Below the pieces are notes generated by a model that saw only the letters and a list, made by a program, of their open reading frames with translations, did no database searches and had not been told where the DNA came from. A program made the translations under genes and the position numbers. From Planctomycetota bacterium (lineage in GTDB: Bacteria; Planctomycetota; Planctomycetia; Planctomycetales; Planctomycetaceae), in assembly GCA_003669575.1 (NCBI GenBank), contig QWOR01000156.1, forward strand, positions 1 through 12,597: a stretch of DNA of 12,597 nt. The letters run 5' to 3'. Numbering within the stretch: position 1 is the stretch's first letter; each line of letters starts with the position of its first letter. This document shows positions 6,393 through 12,597 of the stretch, in pieces.

Positions 6393-6731
6393 ATGCCAGT
6401 TGCCACAGGCTCGGACTCCTTGGAAATGAACAACAGCAACCACATCCCGACTGAGCCCTCTCTGGTTCGCCGGGAAGTGCTTGTGAAAAATGCCAACGGG
6501 TTGCATTTGTTGCCCTGTTCACTCATTGCACGAACGGTCAAAGAATTCGACGGAACAGTCAAACTGTTTCGCGGATCCCAGTCGGCAAACGCGAAGTCAA
6601 TCATGGACGTGATCCAGCTCGGTGCGGTGTGCGGCACGGAACTCGTGATTGAGGTCGAAGGGCATGGAGCGAGCGAGTTAATGGATCGCCTGGAGCAACT
6701 GTTCGCGGACGAGTTCATGACCGACCGTTGA
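6393..6731 (+). CDS. ptsH: HPr phosphocarrier protein with N-terminal extension and altered active-site motif
   Basis: HPr carries phosphate from Enzyme I to EIIA proteins. The HPr domain spans about residues 24-108 of 112. The catalytic H38 (His15 equivalent) is in GLHLLPCSLIA, and the regulatory S69 (Ser46 equivalent) is in NAKSIMDVIQLGA. The usual motif is GLHARPA; here the Arg after the His (Arg17) is Leu40, which is unusual because that Arg helps phosphotransfer. The domain is preceded by about 23 polar residues absent from typical 85-90-residue HPr. ATG 6393 has AGGAG 11 bases upstream, a little far; ATG 6426 would remove most of the extension but has a poor site. It sits 78 bases before Enzyme I and 166 bases after IIA, supporting a PTS relay. 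Ser46 suggests possible control by an HPr kinase, not seen here. Confidence 0.9.
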   Translation: MPVATGSDSLEMNNSNHIPTEPSLVRREVLVKNANGLHLLPCSLIARTVKEFDGTVKLFRGSQSANAKSIMDVIQLGAVCGTELVIEVEGHGASELMDRLEQLFADEFMTDR

Positions 6732-6774
6732 TTCGTGAAGCCGGTCAAGTGAGGGCCGGTTCCCTAGGCCCTCT

Positions 6775-6805
6775 CGGAGACTGGCTCTCCGCTGTTGCCG
6801 GAGAG
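6775..6805 (+). promoter_or_regulatory. Alternative hairpins over the Enzyme I ribosome binding site
   Basis: CTCTCCG (6785-6791) can pair perfectly with CGGAGAG (6799-6805), which contains the GGAG ribosome binding site of Enzyme I, or its last six bases can pair with CGGAGA (6775-6780). The two hairpins exclude each other, the first hiding and the second freeing the site. A further 7-bp hairpin, GAGGGCC (6751-6757) with GGCCCTC (6767-6773), lies just upstream. The complementarity is seen directly; regulation is inference. Confidence 0.4.
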
Positions 6806-6809
6806 ACTG

Positions 6810-8564
6810 ATGCTGGTGAAACGTGGGATCGCGGTCAGTCCGGGTGTGGCGAGTGCGCCTGCTCTGGTTCTTGGCCGCGATTTGCTTCAGTTCTCTCGGA
6901 AGTCGATCCGCCCCGATGCCGTTGATCGCGAGATTGGCCGCTTCCGTCAGGCCGTCTCTGACACTTGTGCCGAGATCGCCACACACGCCGATGAGGCCAG
7001 TGCCCGGCTGGGTGATAAATATGGAGCCATTTTCCAGGCTCACATGGAGCTGGCACAGGATCCGCTCCTTCTCGCCGAAGTCGAGCAGTTAATCGTCAAA
7101 CAGCTGTGGTCGCCAGAACTGGCCGTGCAAACTGTTCTGCAGAAGCAGGCCCGCACGCTCGAAGCACTCGACAACCCTTACTTAAAAGAGCGGGCTGTCG
7201 ACCTCAACGATCTGGAGCGGGGACTGCTGCGACACCTGTCCGGGAAAGATACCAATCAATCTCTGGTGCTGACCGAGCCGGTGATCATTCTGGCCCACAA
7301 TCTGACTCCGAGTCAGACCGCCAGACTGGATCCCAAATTCGTCAAGGCCTTCGCCACTGAAGTCGGCGGCCCCACCAGCCACACTGCCATTCTTGCGGGG
7401 GCTCTCGAAATTCCAGCAGTGGTCGGCCTCGGGAGCTTCCTGCACCAGGTCTCGGGAGGCGAAGTCGTCATCGTCGATGGCGACGAAGGCAACGTGATCA
7501 TCGCTCCCGATGAGGCCGCACTGAAAGCCTCGGAGAAGTCTGCCAGATCCCAGAAGTCCAAAGATCTGCGGCTGAAAAAGCTCAGCGAGAAGGACTGCTA
7601 CACCGCCGATAACGTTCGCATTGCGGTCTACGGCAACATCGAATTCCCTCACGAGGCTCTCCATTGTCGCGAGCGTGGGGCAGAGGGAATCGGCCTCTAC
7701 CGGACAGAGTTCCTCTACATGAACCGGGAGGATGAGCCCTCGGAAGAGGACCATTACAACGCCTATCTGGAGGTGGTGCAGACTTTCCCGGACCGCCCGG
7801 TCGTGATCCGGACTCTCGATCTCGGTGCCGACAAGGTTCCGGGAATGATGGAAAGCGTCTTCAGCGACTTCACGAATCCCGAACTGGGGCTTCGGAGTAT
7901 CCGCGTCAGCCTGCACGACAAAGAGCGGTTCAAAAAGCAGCTGCGGGCGATCCTGCGGGCTGCGGTTCACGGGGATATCCGGGTGATGTTCCCGCTGATT
8001 TCCTCGCTGAGCGAGCTGCGTGAGGCCAAAAGCGTACTCCGTGACGTCGCGGAGGACCTGCTGGAAGAGCAGATCACCCACCGGGCCGATATTCCGGTCG
8101 GCATGATGGTCGAAGTTCCATCGGCGGCCCTGATGGCTTCGGAGTTTGCCAAAGAGGTGTCTTTCTTCTCCATCGGCACGAACGACCTGATTCAGTATAC
8201 TCTGGCAGCTGATCGTTCCGATCCAGCGGTCGCGCGGTACTACAACTCCGCCGATCCGGCGATCCTCCGAACGATCAAGATGGTGGCTGAAGCTGCGGCG
8301 AAGGCCAAGATTGGCGTGACAATCTGTGGTCAGATGTGCTCTGATCCTCGATTCGTCCCGCTGTTTCTGGGTTTGGGGATTGAACGCCTGAGCGTTACCC
8401 CTCAGGCCATCCCGGAGATCAAAGACCTCATTCGACATCTGACCACCCGCAAGGCGTGGGAAATTGCCGTCCAAGCGTCCGAGATGGACCTGGCTCGTGA
8501 AATCGACCAGTTCCTTCTCGGCGAAGTGAAAAAAATGTTGGCTACCGGTGACGAGGAAGAGTGA
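6810..8564 (+). CDS. ptsI: PTS Enzyme I (phosphoenolpyruvate-protein phosphotransferase)
   Basis: Enzyme I takes phosphate from PEP and passes it to HPr. The 584-residue protein has the normal length (about 575) and domain order: N-terminal HPr-binding domain, phosphohistidine domain with H191 in GGPTSHTAILAG, and C-terminal PEP-binding barrel with EGIGLYRTEFLYM (292-304), RTLDLGADK, SIGTNDLIQYTLAADR (454-469) and C506 in ICGQMCSDP. The Cys is the expected proton donor; the family usually reads CGExxgD, here CGQMCSD. There is no N-terminal GAF domain, so it is PtsI-like rather than PtsP (EI-Ntr). ATG 6810 is supported by GGAG 6 bases upstream; the in-frame TTG 6795 is upstream of that site. 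It follows HPr by 78 bases, with hairpins that could couple or limit its translation. A perfect hairpin overlaps its stop codon. Confidence 0.97.
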   Translation: MLVKRGIAVSPGVASAPALVLGRDLLQFSRKSIRPDAVDREIGRFRQAVSDTCAEIATHADEASARLGDKYGAIFQAHMELAQDPLLLAEVEQLIVKQLWSPELAVQTVLQKQARTLEALDNPYLKERAVDLNDLERGLLRHLSGKDTNQSLVLTEPVIILAHNLTPSQTARLDPKFVKAFATEVGGPTSHTAILAGALEIPAVVGLGSFLHQVSGGEVVIVDGDEGNVIIAPDEAALKASEKSARSQKSKDLRLKKLSEKDCYTADNVRIAVYGNIEFPHEALHCRERGAEGIGLYRTEFLYMNREDEPSEEDHYNAYLEVVQTFPDRPVVIRTLDLGADKVPGMMESVFSDFTNPELGLRSIRVSLHDKERFKKQLRAILRAAVHGDIRVMFPLISSLSELREAKSVLRDVAEDLLEEQITHRADIPVGMMVEVPSAALMASEFAKEVSFFSIGTNDLIQYTLAADRSDPAVARYYNSADPAILRTIKMVAEAAAKAKIGVTICGQMCSDPRFVPLFLGLGIERLSVTPQAIPEIKDLIRHLTTRKAWEIAVQASEMDLAREIDQFLLGEVKKMLATGDEEE

Positions 8565-8578
8565 ACCTTCTGGTTCAC
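8561..8578 (+). terminator. Perfect 7-bp hairpin overlapping the Enzyme I stop codon
   Basis: GTGAACC (8561-8567), a TTCT loop, and GGTTCAC (8572-8578) make a compact perfect hairpin that includes the stop codon. No T tract follows directly (GACGCCTTTCAC), so it may protect the 3' end or be a weak terminator. Confidence 0.4.
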
Positions 8579-8790
8579 GACGCCTTTCACTGTGCCATTC
8601 TGGATTCAGTGTTTGCGAACAAAGTGCTCGTCAAAGAAATCAGCGTGAATCAAATCCCCCCTTCACTCGCCCTCTCCTTCGCCGGTTGTTTGCCAACCTG
8701 GCCGGGGAACGGCGCGGGGAAACGGGAGCTTCCGCTGATCACGAGCTGGTTGCAGAGTTCCCCTCATCAAGAGCTGCTGCTTCCCGATAA

Positions 8791-8826
8791 TGTTTCAGTA
8801 CGCCATGGGTCATGGGCTGAAACATC
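8791..8826 (+). other. Nested inverted repeat in the RNase E/G upstream region
   Basis: Outer arms ATGTTTCAG (8791-8799) and CTGAAACAT (8818-8826) are perfect. Inside, CCATG (8804-8808) and CATGG (8812-8816) pair around a 3-base loop, giving one long imperfect hairpin with a small asymmetric internal loop. It may be an RNA structure (decay or autoregulation signal) or a binding site. Confidence 0.45.
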
Positions 8827-8845
8827 TGCGGACTTCATCCGACCG

Positions 8846-8870
8846 ACTGCGGTTTTTTGCAGTCATTTTG
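8846..8870 (+). terminator. T-rich hairpin, possible terminator of the PTS transcript or leader attenuator
   Basis: GACTGC (8846-8851) and GCAGTC (8860-8865) are perfect arms around GGTTTTTT, followed by ATTTTG. A shorter alternative stem ACCG/CGGT (8843-8846 with 8851-8854) would be followed directly by a T run. Either form resembles a modest intrinsic terminator about 150 bases before the RNase start. Confidence 0.35.
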
Positions 8871-9011
8871 TCGTGAATCCACAGCGGGAAGCGCTCCGGG
8901 AAATTCCACCAGCTGGGTGTCCTGTCCTCGCTCTCCGAATTGCGGAGCATCGAGGCTCGGAGTCGGTGATGCCGTGGCATGATGTTCGCCTTTCCCCTCG
9001 AAAGGCCACTC

Positions 9012-10586
9012 ATGAAAAAAGAGATGTTGATCAACGTGATCCAGCCGGAAGAATGCCGGATCGCCATCGTGGAAGACGGTGTTCTCGAGGAGCTCTATGT
9101 TGAACGCTCCAGCCAGGAACTGATCGTCGGGAACATTTACAAGGGCCGTGTGGTCAACATCGAGTCGAGCATCCAGGCGGTGTTCGTCGACTTTGGCATC
9201 GGCCGCAATGGCTTTCTCCACGTCAGTGACGTGGAACATCAGTATTACAAGCACCTCGTTCCCGAACAGGAACGTTCGGGGCGTGGACGCGAAAAAATCA
9301 ACGAGCGCAGCGTCCGCAACAAGCCGCCGATCCAGGATATCTTCCAGCGCGGCAGCGAAGTCCTGATCCAGGTCATCAAGGAAGGGATCGGCACCAAGGG
9401 GCCCACTCTTTCGACCTATGTCAGCATCCCGGGCCGCTATCTGGTTCTGATGCCCGGCCTGCAGCGTCTGGGCGTCAGCCGTAAGATCGAGGACGAGGAT
9501 GTCCGTCGCCGCCTGCGTCAGAGCCTGCGTGAAATCGTTCCACCAGAGGGCCTGGGCTTCATCGTCCGCACAGCTGGGGTTGATCGCTCCACGGCGGACC
9601 TGCATCGCGACATGAACTATCTGCTCCGTCTGTGGAAGACGCTCGTGAAGCGTCTGGAAAAGATGGAAGGCCCGGGGGTGATCTACGAAGAATCGGACAT
9701 GATCACCCGGACGATCCGCGACATTTACACCGCGGACATCGAATCGATCCAGATCGACGAACCGGCTGCGCTCGACCGTGCTCGTGAGTTCATGAACGTC
9801 GTCATGCCCCGGCACGTCGACCGCATTCAGCTCTACGAGGGCCGAGAACCGATCTTCCAGAAGTACAAGATCGAAGAAGAAATCAGCCGTATCCAGAGCC
9901 GCCGGGTCCCACTCCCCGCCGGGGGATCGCTGGTCATCGACCAGACCGAGGCTCTGGTGGCGATCGACGTGAACAGCGGGAATTTCCGCAACGCCGATTC
10001 CGATGCCGAGAAGAATGCCTTCCAGGTCAACATGGCGGCTGCCAGTGAGATCGCCCGCCAAATCCGCCTGCGCGACCTCGGCGGCGTGATCGTGAATGAC
10101 TTCATCGACATGCGGGACGAGAGGCACCGACGAGCCGTCGAACGCAAGCTGTGTGACTGCCTGGAACGCGACCGGGCCCGGACCAAGGTGCTGCGGATCA
10201 GCCCGTTCGGCCTGATCGAAATGACCCGCCAGCGGATTCGCCCGTCTCTGCGCCGCAGCATCTACGAAGACTGTCCTTGTTGCCGTGGGATCGGACAGGT
10301 GAAGACCACCGAAAGCATGGCGATCGAGGTGATGCGAGCCTTGATGACGAAGGCCAACCACCGCGATGTAGCACGCATTCAGGTCGAAGTTCAAACCCGG
10401 GTCGCGGAGTACCTGATCAACAAGAAACGTCGCGAGATCATCGACCTTGAAGAGAAGTACGACGTACTGGTGAACATTGTTCCAGCGGTGAACAGTGGAC
10501 CCGATCACATGCAGATCAAGTGTTTGAACGACATCGGGGCGGAGGTCACAATTCTTCCTCCTGGAGACTCGTACAAAAAACGCTGA
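9012..10586 (+). CDS. rng: Ribonuclease E/G family endoribonuclease
   Basis: This 524-residue enzyme cleaves single-stranded AU-rich RNA and processes rRNA and mRNA. An S1 RNA-binding domain spans about 36-125 (IYKGRVVNIESSIQAVFVDFG), with a charged insert of about 30 residues (75-107) between its strands. The DNase I-like catalytic core carries metal-binding D319 (LVAIDVNSG) and D363 (VNDFIDMRDE), equivalent to E. coli RNase E D303 and D346. C421 and C424 in CPCC form the Zn-link that pairs subunits. It lacks the long C-terminal degradosome scaffold, so it is RNase G-sized. ATG 9012 has GAAAGG 6 bases upstream; an in-frame ATG at 8979 lacks this. The rplU gene follows 119 bases later, matching the widespread rng/rne-rplU pairing. 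The long structured leader suggests autoregulation. Rne versus Rng cannot be decided from sequence alone. Confidence 0.95.
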   Translation: MKKEMLINVIQPEECRIAIVEDGVLEELYVERSSQELIVGNIYKGRVVNIESSIQAVFVDFGIGRNGFLHVSDVEHQYYKHLVPEQERSGRGREKINERSVRNKPPIQDIFQRGSEVLIQVIKEGIGTKGPTLSTYVSIPGRYLVLMPGLQRLGVSRKIEDEDVRRRLRQSLREIVPPEGLGFIVRTAGVDRSTADLHRDMNYLLRLWKTLVKRLEKMEGPGVIYEESDMITRTIRDIYTADIESIQIDEPAALDRAREFMNVVMPRHVDRIQLYEGREPIFQKYKIEEEISRIQSRRVPLPAGGSLVIDQTEALVAIDVNSGNFRNADSDAEKNAFQVNMAAASEIARQIRLRDLGGVIVNDFIDMRDERHRRAVERKLCDCLERDRARTKVLRISPFGLIEMTRQRIRPSLRRSIYEDCPCCRGIGQVKTTESMAIEVMRALMTKANHRDVARIQVEVQTRVAEYLINKKRREIIDLEEKYDVLVNIVPAVNSGPDHMQIKCLNDIGAEVTILPPGDSYKKR

Positions 10587-10610
10587 TCTGCTACACTCTT
10601 CCGTTCCGTT

Positions 10611-10629
10611 TTAGTCCGATCTGGACTAA
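10611..10629 (+). promoter_or_regulatory. Hairpin in the leader of rplU
   Basis: TTAGTCC (10611-10617) and GGACTAA (10623-10629) form a perfect 7-bp stem with a 5-base loop, 25 bases after the RNase stop and 77 before the L21 start. The word ATCTGGAC occurs at 10619-10626 and again at 10629-10636. No T tract follows, so a ribosomal-protein leader or RNase processing site is more likely than a terminator. Confidence 0.4.
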
Positions 10630-10705
10630 TCTGGACCGCTGTTTACTCAATGCCTTGTGATGAAATGGCTTACGCTATTTCGGCAAGCTTCAGGGATCGA
10701 CTGTG

Positions 10706-11059
10706 ATGTTCGCGATTATTCAAACTGACGGCCGCCAGATCCGCGTTTCCGAGGGCGATCTGCTCGATATCGATCTGCGGGAATCGGGCAATGCGTCCGG
10801 AACCCTGACGTTCGATCAGATTCTCCTGGCCAACGCCGGAGATGCCAGCGTGATCGGTCGTCCGGTGATCGCCGGTGCGACTGTGACCGCCGAAATCATT
10901 GAGCCCCTGAAGAAGGGTGAAAAACTCGAAATCCAGAAGCTGCGTCGCCGTCACAATTCGCGTCGCCACACGGGTCACCGTCAGAAGTACACCCGCGTCA
11001 AGATCACCGGCATTTCGGTTCCTGGCCTGAAGAAGGCTGAGACCGCGACGAACGTCTAA
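10706..11059 (+). CDS. rplU: 50S ribosomal protein L21
   Basis: The 117-residue product is bL21: MFAIIQTDGRQIRVSEGD at the N-terminus, the GRPVIAGATVTAEI motif, and the family signature KLRRRHNSRRHTGHRQKYTRVKITGI. It is slightly longer than the usual 103 residues because of a short C-terminal tail after VKITGI. Two adjacent starts are possible: GTG 10703 (AGGGA 6 bases upstream) and ATG 10706 (9 bases). I chose the ATG because family members begin MxAII. It follows the RNase E/G gene, a common arrangement, but the usual rpmA (L27) partner does not follow; a strong terminator and an alcohol dehydrogenase gene do. Confidence 0.96.
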   Translation: MFAIIQTDGRQIRVSEGDLLDIDLRESGNASGTLTFDQILLANAGDASVIGRPVIAGATVTAEIIEPLKKGEKLEIQKLRRRHNSRRHTGHRQKYTRVKITGISVPGLKKAETATNV

Positions 11060-11090
11060 TTCGTTCGCAGTCGCTGAATTGAACATTCGA

Positions 11091-11118
11091 TCCCTCCTGG
11101 ATTCCAGGAGGGATTTTG
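11091..11118 (+). terminator. Strong rho-independent terminator after rplU
   Basis: TCCCTCCTGG (11091-11100) and CCAGGAGGGA (11104-11113) are perfect 10-bp arms around the loop ATT, followed directly by TTTTG. It lies 31 bases after the rplU stop codon and ends the RNase-rplU transcript. Confidence 0.93.
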
Positions 11119-11196
11119 CATTGAATCACCCTCCATTGCGGGTCGGTCGCGTTTGGACCACGACCCCGTCACACTGCAGCTTCGGGAGTGACGCAG

Positions 11197-12369
11197 ATGA
11201 AATATGAACTCTTGATGCCGCGGCAGGTCGTCTTCGGGTGGGGGCGCCGGAGTGAAGTCGGAACACGCGCAGCTGGGCTCGGGAATCGAGTCTTCGTGGT
11301 CAGCGGGTCCCGATCGCTACGTGCATCGGGGATACTCGATACTCTCTTTCAATCACTACGTTCCGCTGGCCTCTCGGTTGTCGATCTGGGCACGATCTCG
11401 CGTGAACCCGAGGTTGAAGATGTCGACACGATGGTCCACCAGTTGAGAAGTCTCTGCGGGGGAGTGGCTGGCGATATCGTGCTGGCAATCGGAGGCGGGG
11501 CTGCCCTCGATCTTGGCAAGGCAATGGCCGCGATGGCGACGAACACGCGGAGCGACACGGTCCTTGACTCTCTGGAAGGCGTTGGCAAGGGCTACCAGAT
11601 TACCGAGCGACCGCTGCCGCTGATCGCGATGCCGACCACCTCCGGGACCGGAAGCGAGGCCACTAAGAACGCGGTCATCTCGTCTCGGGCCGGGAAGTTC
11701 AAGAAGAGCCTCCGCTCTGACCAGATGGTGCCCCAGCTGGCGTTGATCGATCCAGAGCTGACTGTCACCTGCCCTCGCAATACGACAGCGTGGTCGGGGA
11801 TGGATGCCATCACCCAGCTGATCGAAAGCCTGATCACCCCCAAATCAACGGAGATTACGCGGGCCTTGTCGAAGGAAGGCCTGCGAGTCGCGATTCCGGC
11901 CCTGCGCCGAGCCTGTGACGAACCCGAAAACCGTCCGGCACGCGAGGCGATGTCTCATGCGGCCTTCTTGTCGGGCGTGACCCTCGCCAATGCCGGATTG
12001 GGGATGGCCCATGGCGTGGCTGCGGCACTCGGAGTGAACTGCAATGTGGCTCATGGTCTCGCGTGTGCTGTGTTGCTCCCCACGGCTCTCCGGGTGAATC
12101 GCCAGGTCAGCGAAGCAGCTCTCGCCGATCTGGCCCCGCTGTTTGATACTCGCCAGTGGGCCACCACTTCTGCAGCTGCGGATTTCGTAGTCGAATCGAT
12201 CGCCCAGTTGGGCCACGATCTGGGAGTTCCCGAACGCCTCCGTGAACTCGGGGTGCGAAAAGAACAGATCGCGGAGCTGGTCCCCACCTCGCGTGGTAAC
12301 AGCATGAACGGCAACCCTCGCCCACTTTCAGATTCCGAACTGCAAGACATTCTGGAGGCGCTCTGGTGA
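11197..12369 (+). CDS. Iron-type (group III) alcohol dehydrogenase, metal-ligand variant
   Basis: This 390-residue NAD(P)-dependent oxidoreductase interconverts alcohols and aldehydes/ketones. It has the N-terminal dinucleotide-binding region with AIGGGAALDLGKA (97-109), the family motif MPTTSGTGSEAT (145-156), and the metal site of the helical domain: D203 in GMDAITQLIE, H272 in LGMAHGVAAALG and H286 in VAHGLACAVLLP. The second ligand, His in canonical members (DAlTHaiE), is Gln207 here. The subfamily reading DALTQLIE is known to me, so the enzyme is likely active, but metal and substrate are uncertain. The length is typical. ATG 11197 has GGGAG about 8 bases upstream; GTG 11188 falls within that site. 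It follows the rplU terminator, so it needs its own promoter, which I could not find. Its stop overlaps the start of a sugar kinase gene (GTGA), implying translational coupling and a shared pathway. Confidence 0.93.
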   Translation: MKYELLMPRQVVFGWGRRSEVGTRAAGLGNRVFVVSGSRSLRASGILDTLFQSLRSAGLSVVDLGTISREPEVEDVDTMVHQLRSLCGGVAGDIVLAIGGGAALDLGKAMAAMATNTRSDTVLDSLEGVGKGYQITERPLPLIAMPTTSGTGSEATKNAVISSRAGKFKKSLRSDQMVPQLALIDPELTVTCPRNTTAWSGMDAITQLIESLITPKSTEITRALSKEGLRVAIPALRRACDEPENRPAREAMSHAAFLSGVTLANAGLGMAHGVAAALGVNCNVAHGLACAVLLPTALRVNRQVSEAALADLAPLFDTRQWATTSAAADFVVESIAQLGHDLGVPERLRELGVRKEQIAELVPTSRGNSMNGNPRPLSDSELQDILEALW

Positions 12370-12597
12370 TTCTCGCAGCTGGATTAACGCCCGCCTGGCA
12401 GCAGATTCTGGTCTTCGACCGCTTCACGCGTGGCGAAGTGAACCGCGCCGCCGAGGCATGTGCATGTGCCTCGGGTAAGGTCATCAATGTCGGGCTGGCC
12501 CTCACCACTCTCGGAGCCCATGCCAAGACGCTGTCGGTCCTCGGTGGACGCGCGGGTACTCTCATCGAAGAAGAACTCCAGTCCCACGGCGTTTCCG
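12366..12597 (+). CDS. PfkB-family sugar kinase, N-terminal part (1-phosphofructokinase/tagatose-6-phosphate kinase-like), cut by window end
   Basis: GTG 12366 starts within the stop codon of the alcohol dehydrogenase gene (GTGA, 4-base overlap), and the frame is open to the window end, giving 77 residues. The start MILAAGLTPAWQQIL resembles the usual iaLTLNPAiD segment of LacC/FruK kinases. GEVNRAAEACACASGKVINVG matches their GKgiNVA substrate-binding loop, with SGK in place of GGK. Then LTTLGAHAKTLSVLGG matches the LxxLG...GFvGG region. The C-terminal catalytic GAGD motif lies outside. The ATP-dependent phosphorylation of a sugar or sugar phosphate is family knowledge; the substrate is not determinable. 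Translational coupling suggests it works with the dehydrogenase. Confidence 0.85.
   Translation, partial: MILAAGLTPAWQQILVFDRFTRGEVNRAAEACACASGKVINVGLALTTLGAHAKTLSVLGGRAGTLIEEELQSHGVS

Larger units (their letters stand above)
8565..9011. other. Structured non-coding region between Enzyme I and RNase E/G
   Basis: About 447 bases with no supported gene; a 180-codon plus-strand frame across it (8561-9103) overlaps the RNase start, has no family features and is rejected. The stretch holds the hairpin at the EI stop (8561-8578), a nested inverted repeat (8791-8826), and a T-rich hairpin (8846-8870). It must carry the 3' end of the PTS transcript and probably the promoter and leader of the RNase gene. 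RNase E mRNA in E. coli has a structured, autoregulatory leader, so the same may hold here. Confidence 0.55.

Noticed and set aside
7182..8474. 430-codon minus-strand frame antisense to Enzyme I
   Set aside because: Composition (His, Asp and Arg-rich, no domain) is typical of a shadow frame; the Enzyme I motifs on the plus strand are decisive.
8835..10508. 557-codon minus-strand frame antisense to the RNase gene
   Set aside because: It is fully explained as the mirror of a GC-biased coding frame; the plus strand encodes an unmistakable RNase E/G with all catalytic residues.
11140..11166. GGGTCG / CGACCC inverted repeat upstream of the alcohol dehydrogenase
   Set aside because: Only 6 bp with a 15-base spacer in GC-rich DNA; not distinguishable from chance.

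Overview
The window most likely comes from a planctomycete (Planctomycetota). The clearest pointer is the C-terminal tail of the RTX-type protein at the left edge: after its calcium-binding repeats comes a DLLIGGTT-type motif, then an ALxAILAEW-like segment, a style I associate with planctomycete surface and secreted proteins. Moderately GC-rich coding sequence, frequent GTG starts and a PTS without sugar permease genes fit too. The assignment is by recognition, not by search.

Layout, left to right. (1) 1-681, plus: the C-terminal end of an RTX/hemolysin-type Ca-binding repeat protein, followed by a perfect 10-bp hairpin. (2) 1517-795, minus: a small membrane-anchored protein of unknown function whose frame is cut by one in-frame TGA and then stays open for another 117 codons, so it is probably a decayed gene. 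(3) 3003-1606, minus: an NtrC-type sigma-54 response regulator with no kinase beside it. (4) 3004-3519: a gene-poor divergent region with a small repeat-like element. (5) 3520-5007, plus: a group II PLP-dependent decarboxylase. (6) 5211-8564, plus: hpf, PTS IIA (PtsN-like), HPr and Enzyme I. (7) 8565-9011: a structured non-coding stretch leading into an RNase E/G gene (9012-10586), then rplU (10706-11059) and a strong intrinsic terminator. (8) 11197-12369 and 12366 to the edge: an iron-type alcohol dehydrogenase overlapping by 4 bases a PfkB-family sugar kinase that runs off the window.

The most coherent unit is hpf-IIA-HPr-EI. It recalls the proteobacterial rpoN-hpf-ptsN-rapZ-npr cluster, but here Enzyme I is included and rpoN and rapZ are absent. 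With no EIIB or EIIC in view, the phosphorelay PEP to EI to HPr to IIA looks regulatory, and the neighbouring ribosome hibernation factor and RNA-decay enzyme suggest a link to growth-state control. The HPr has Leu where family members carry the active-site Arg after the catalytic His. Two mutually exclusive hairpins precede the Enzyme I start, one of which would hide its ribosome binding site.

I see no CRISPR array, insertion sequence, tRNA, rRNA or obvious phage gene. Most of the window is ordinary chromosomal gene content. The points that merit a second look are the interrupted gene, the HPr variant, the EI leader, the repeat element at 3224-3379 and the RNase leader.
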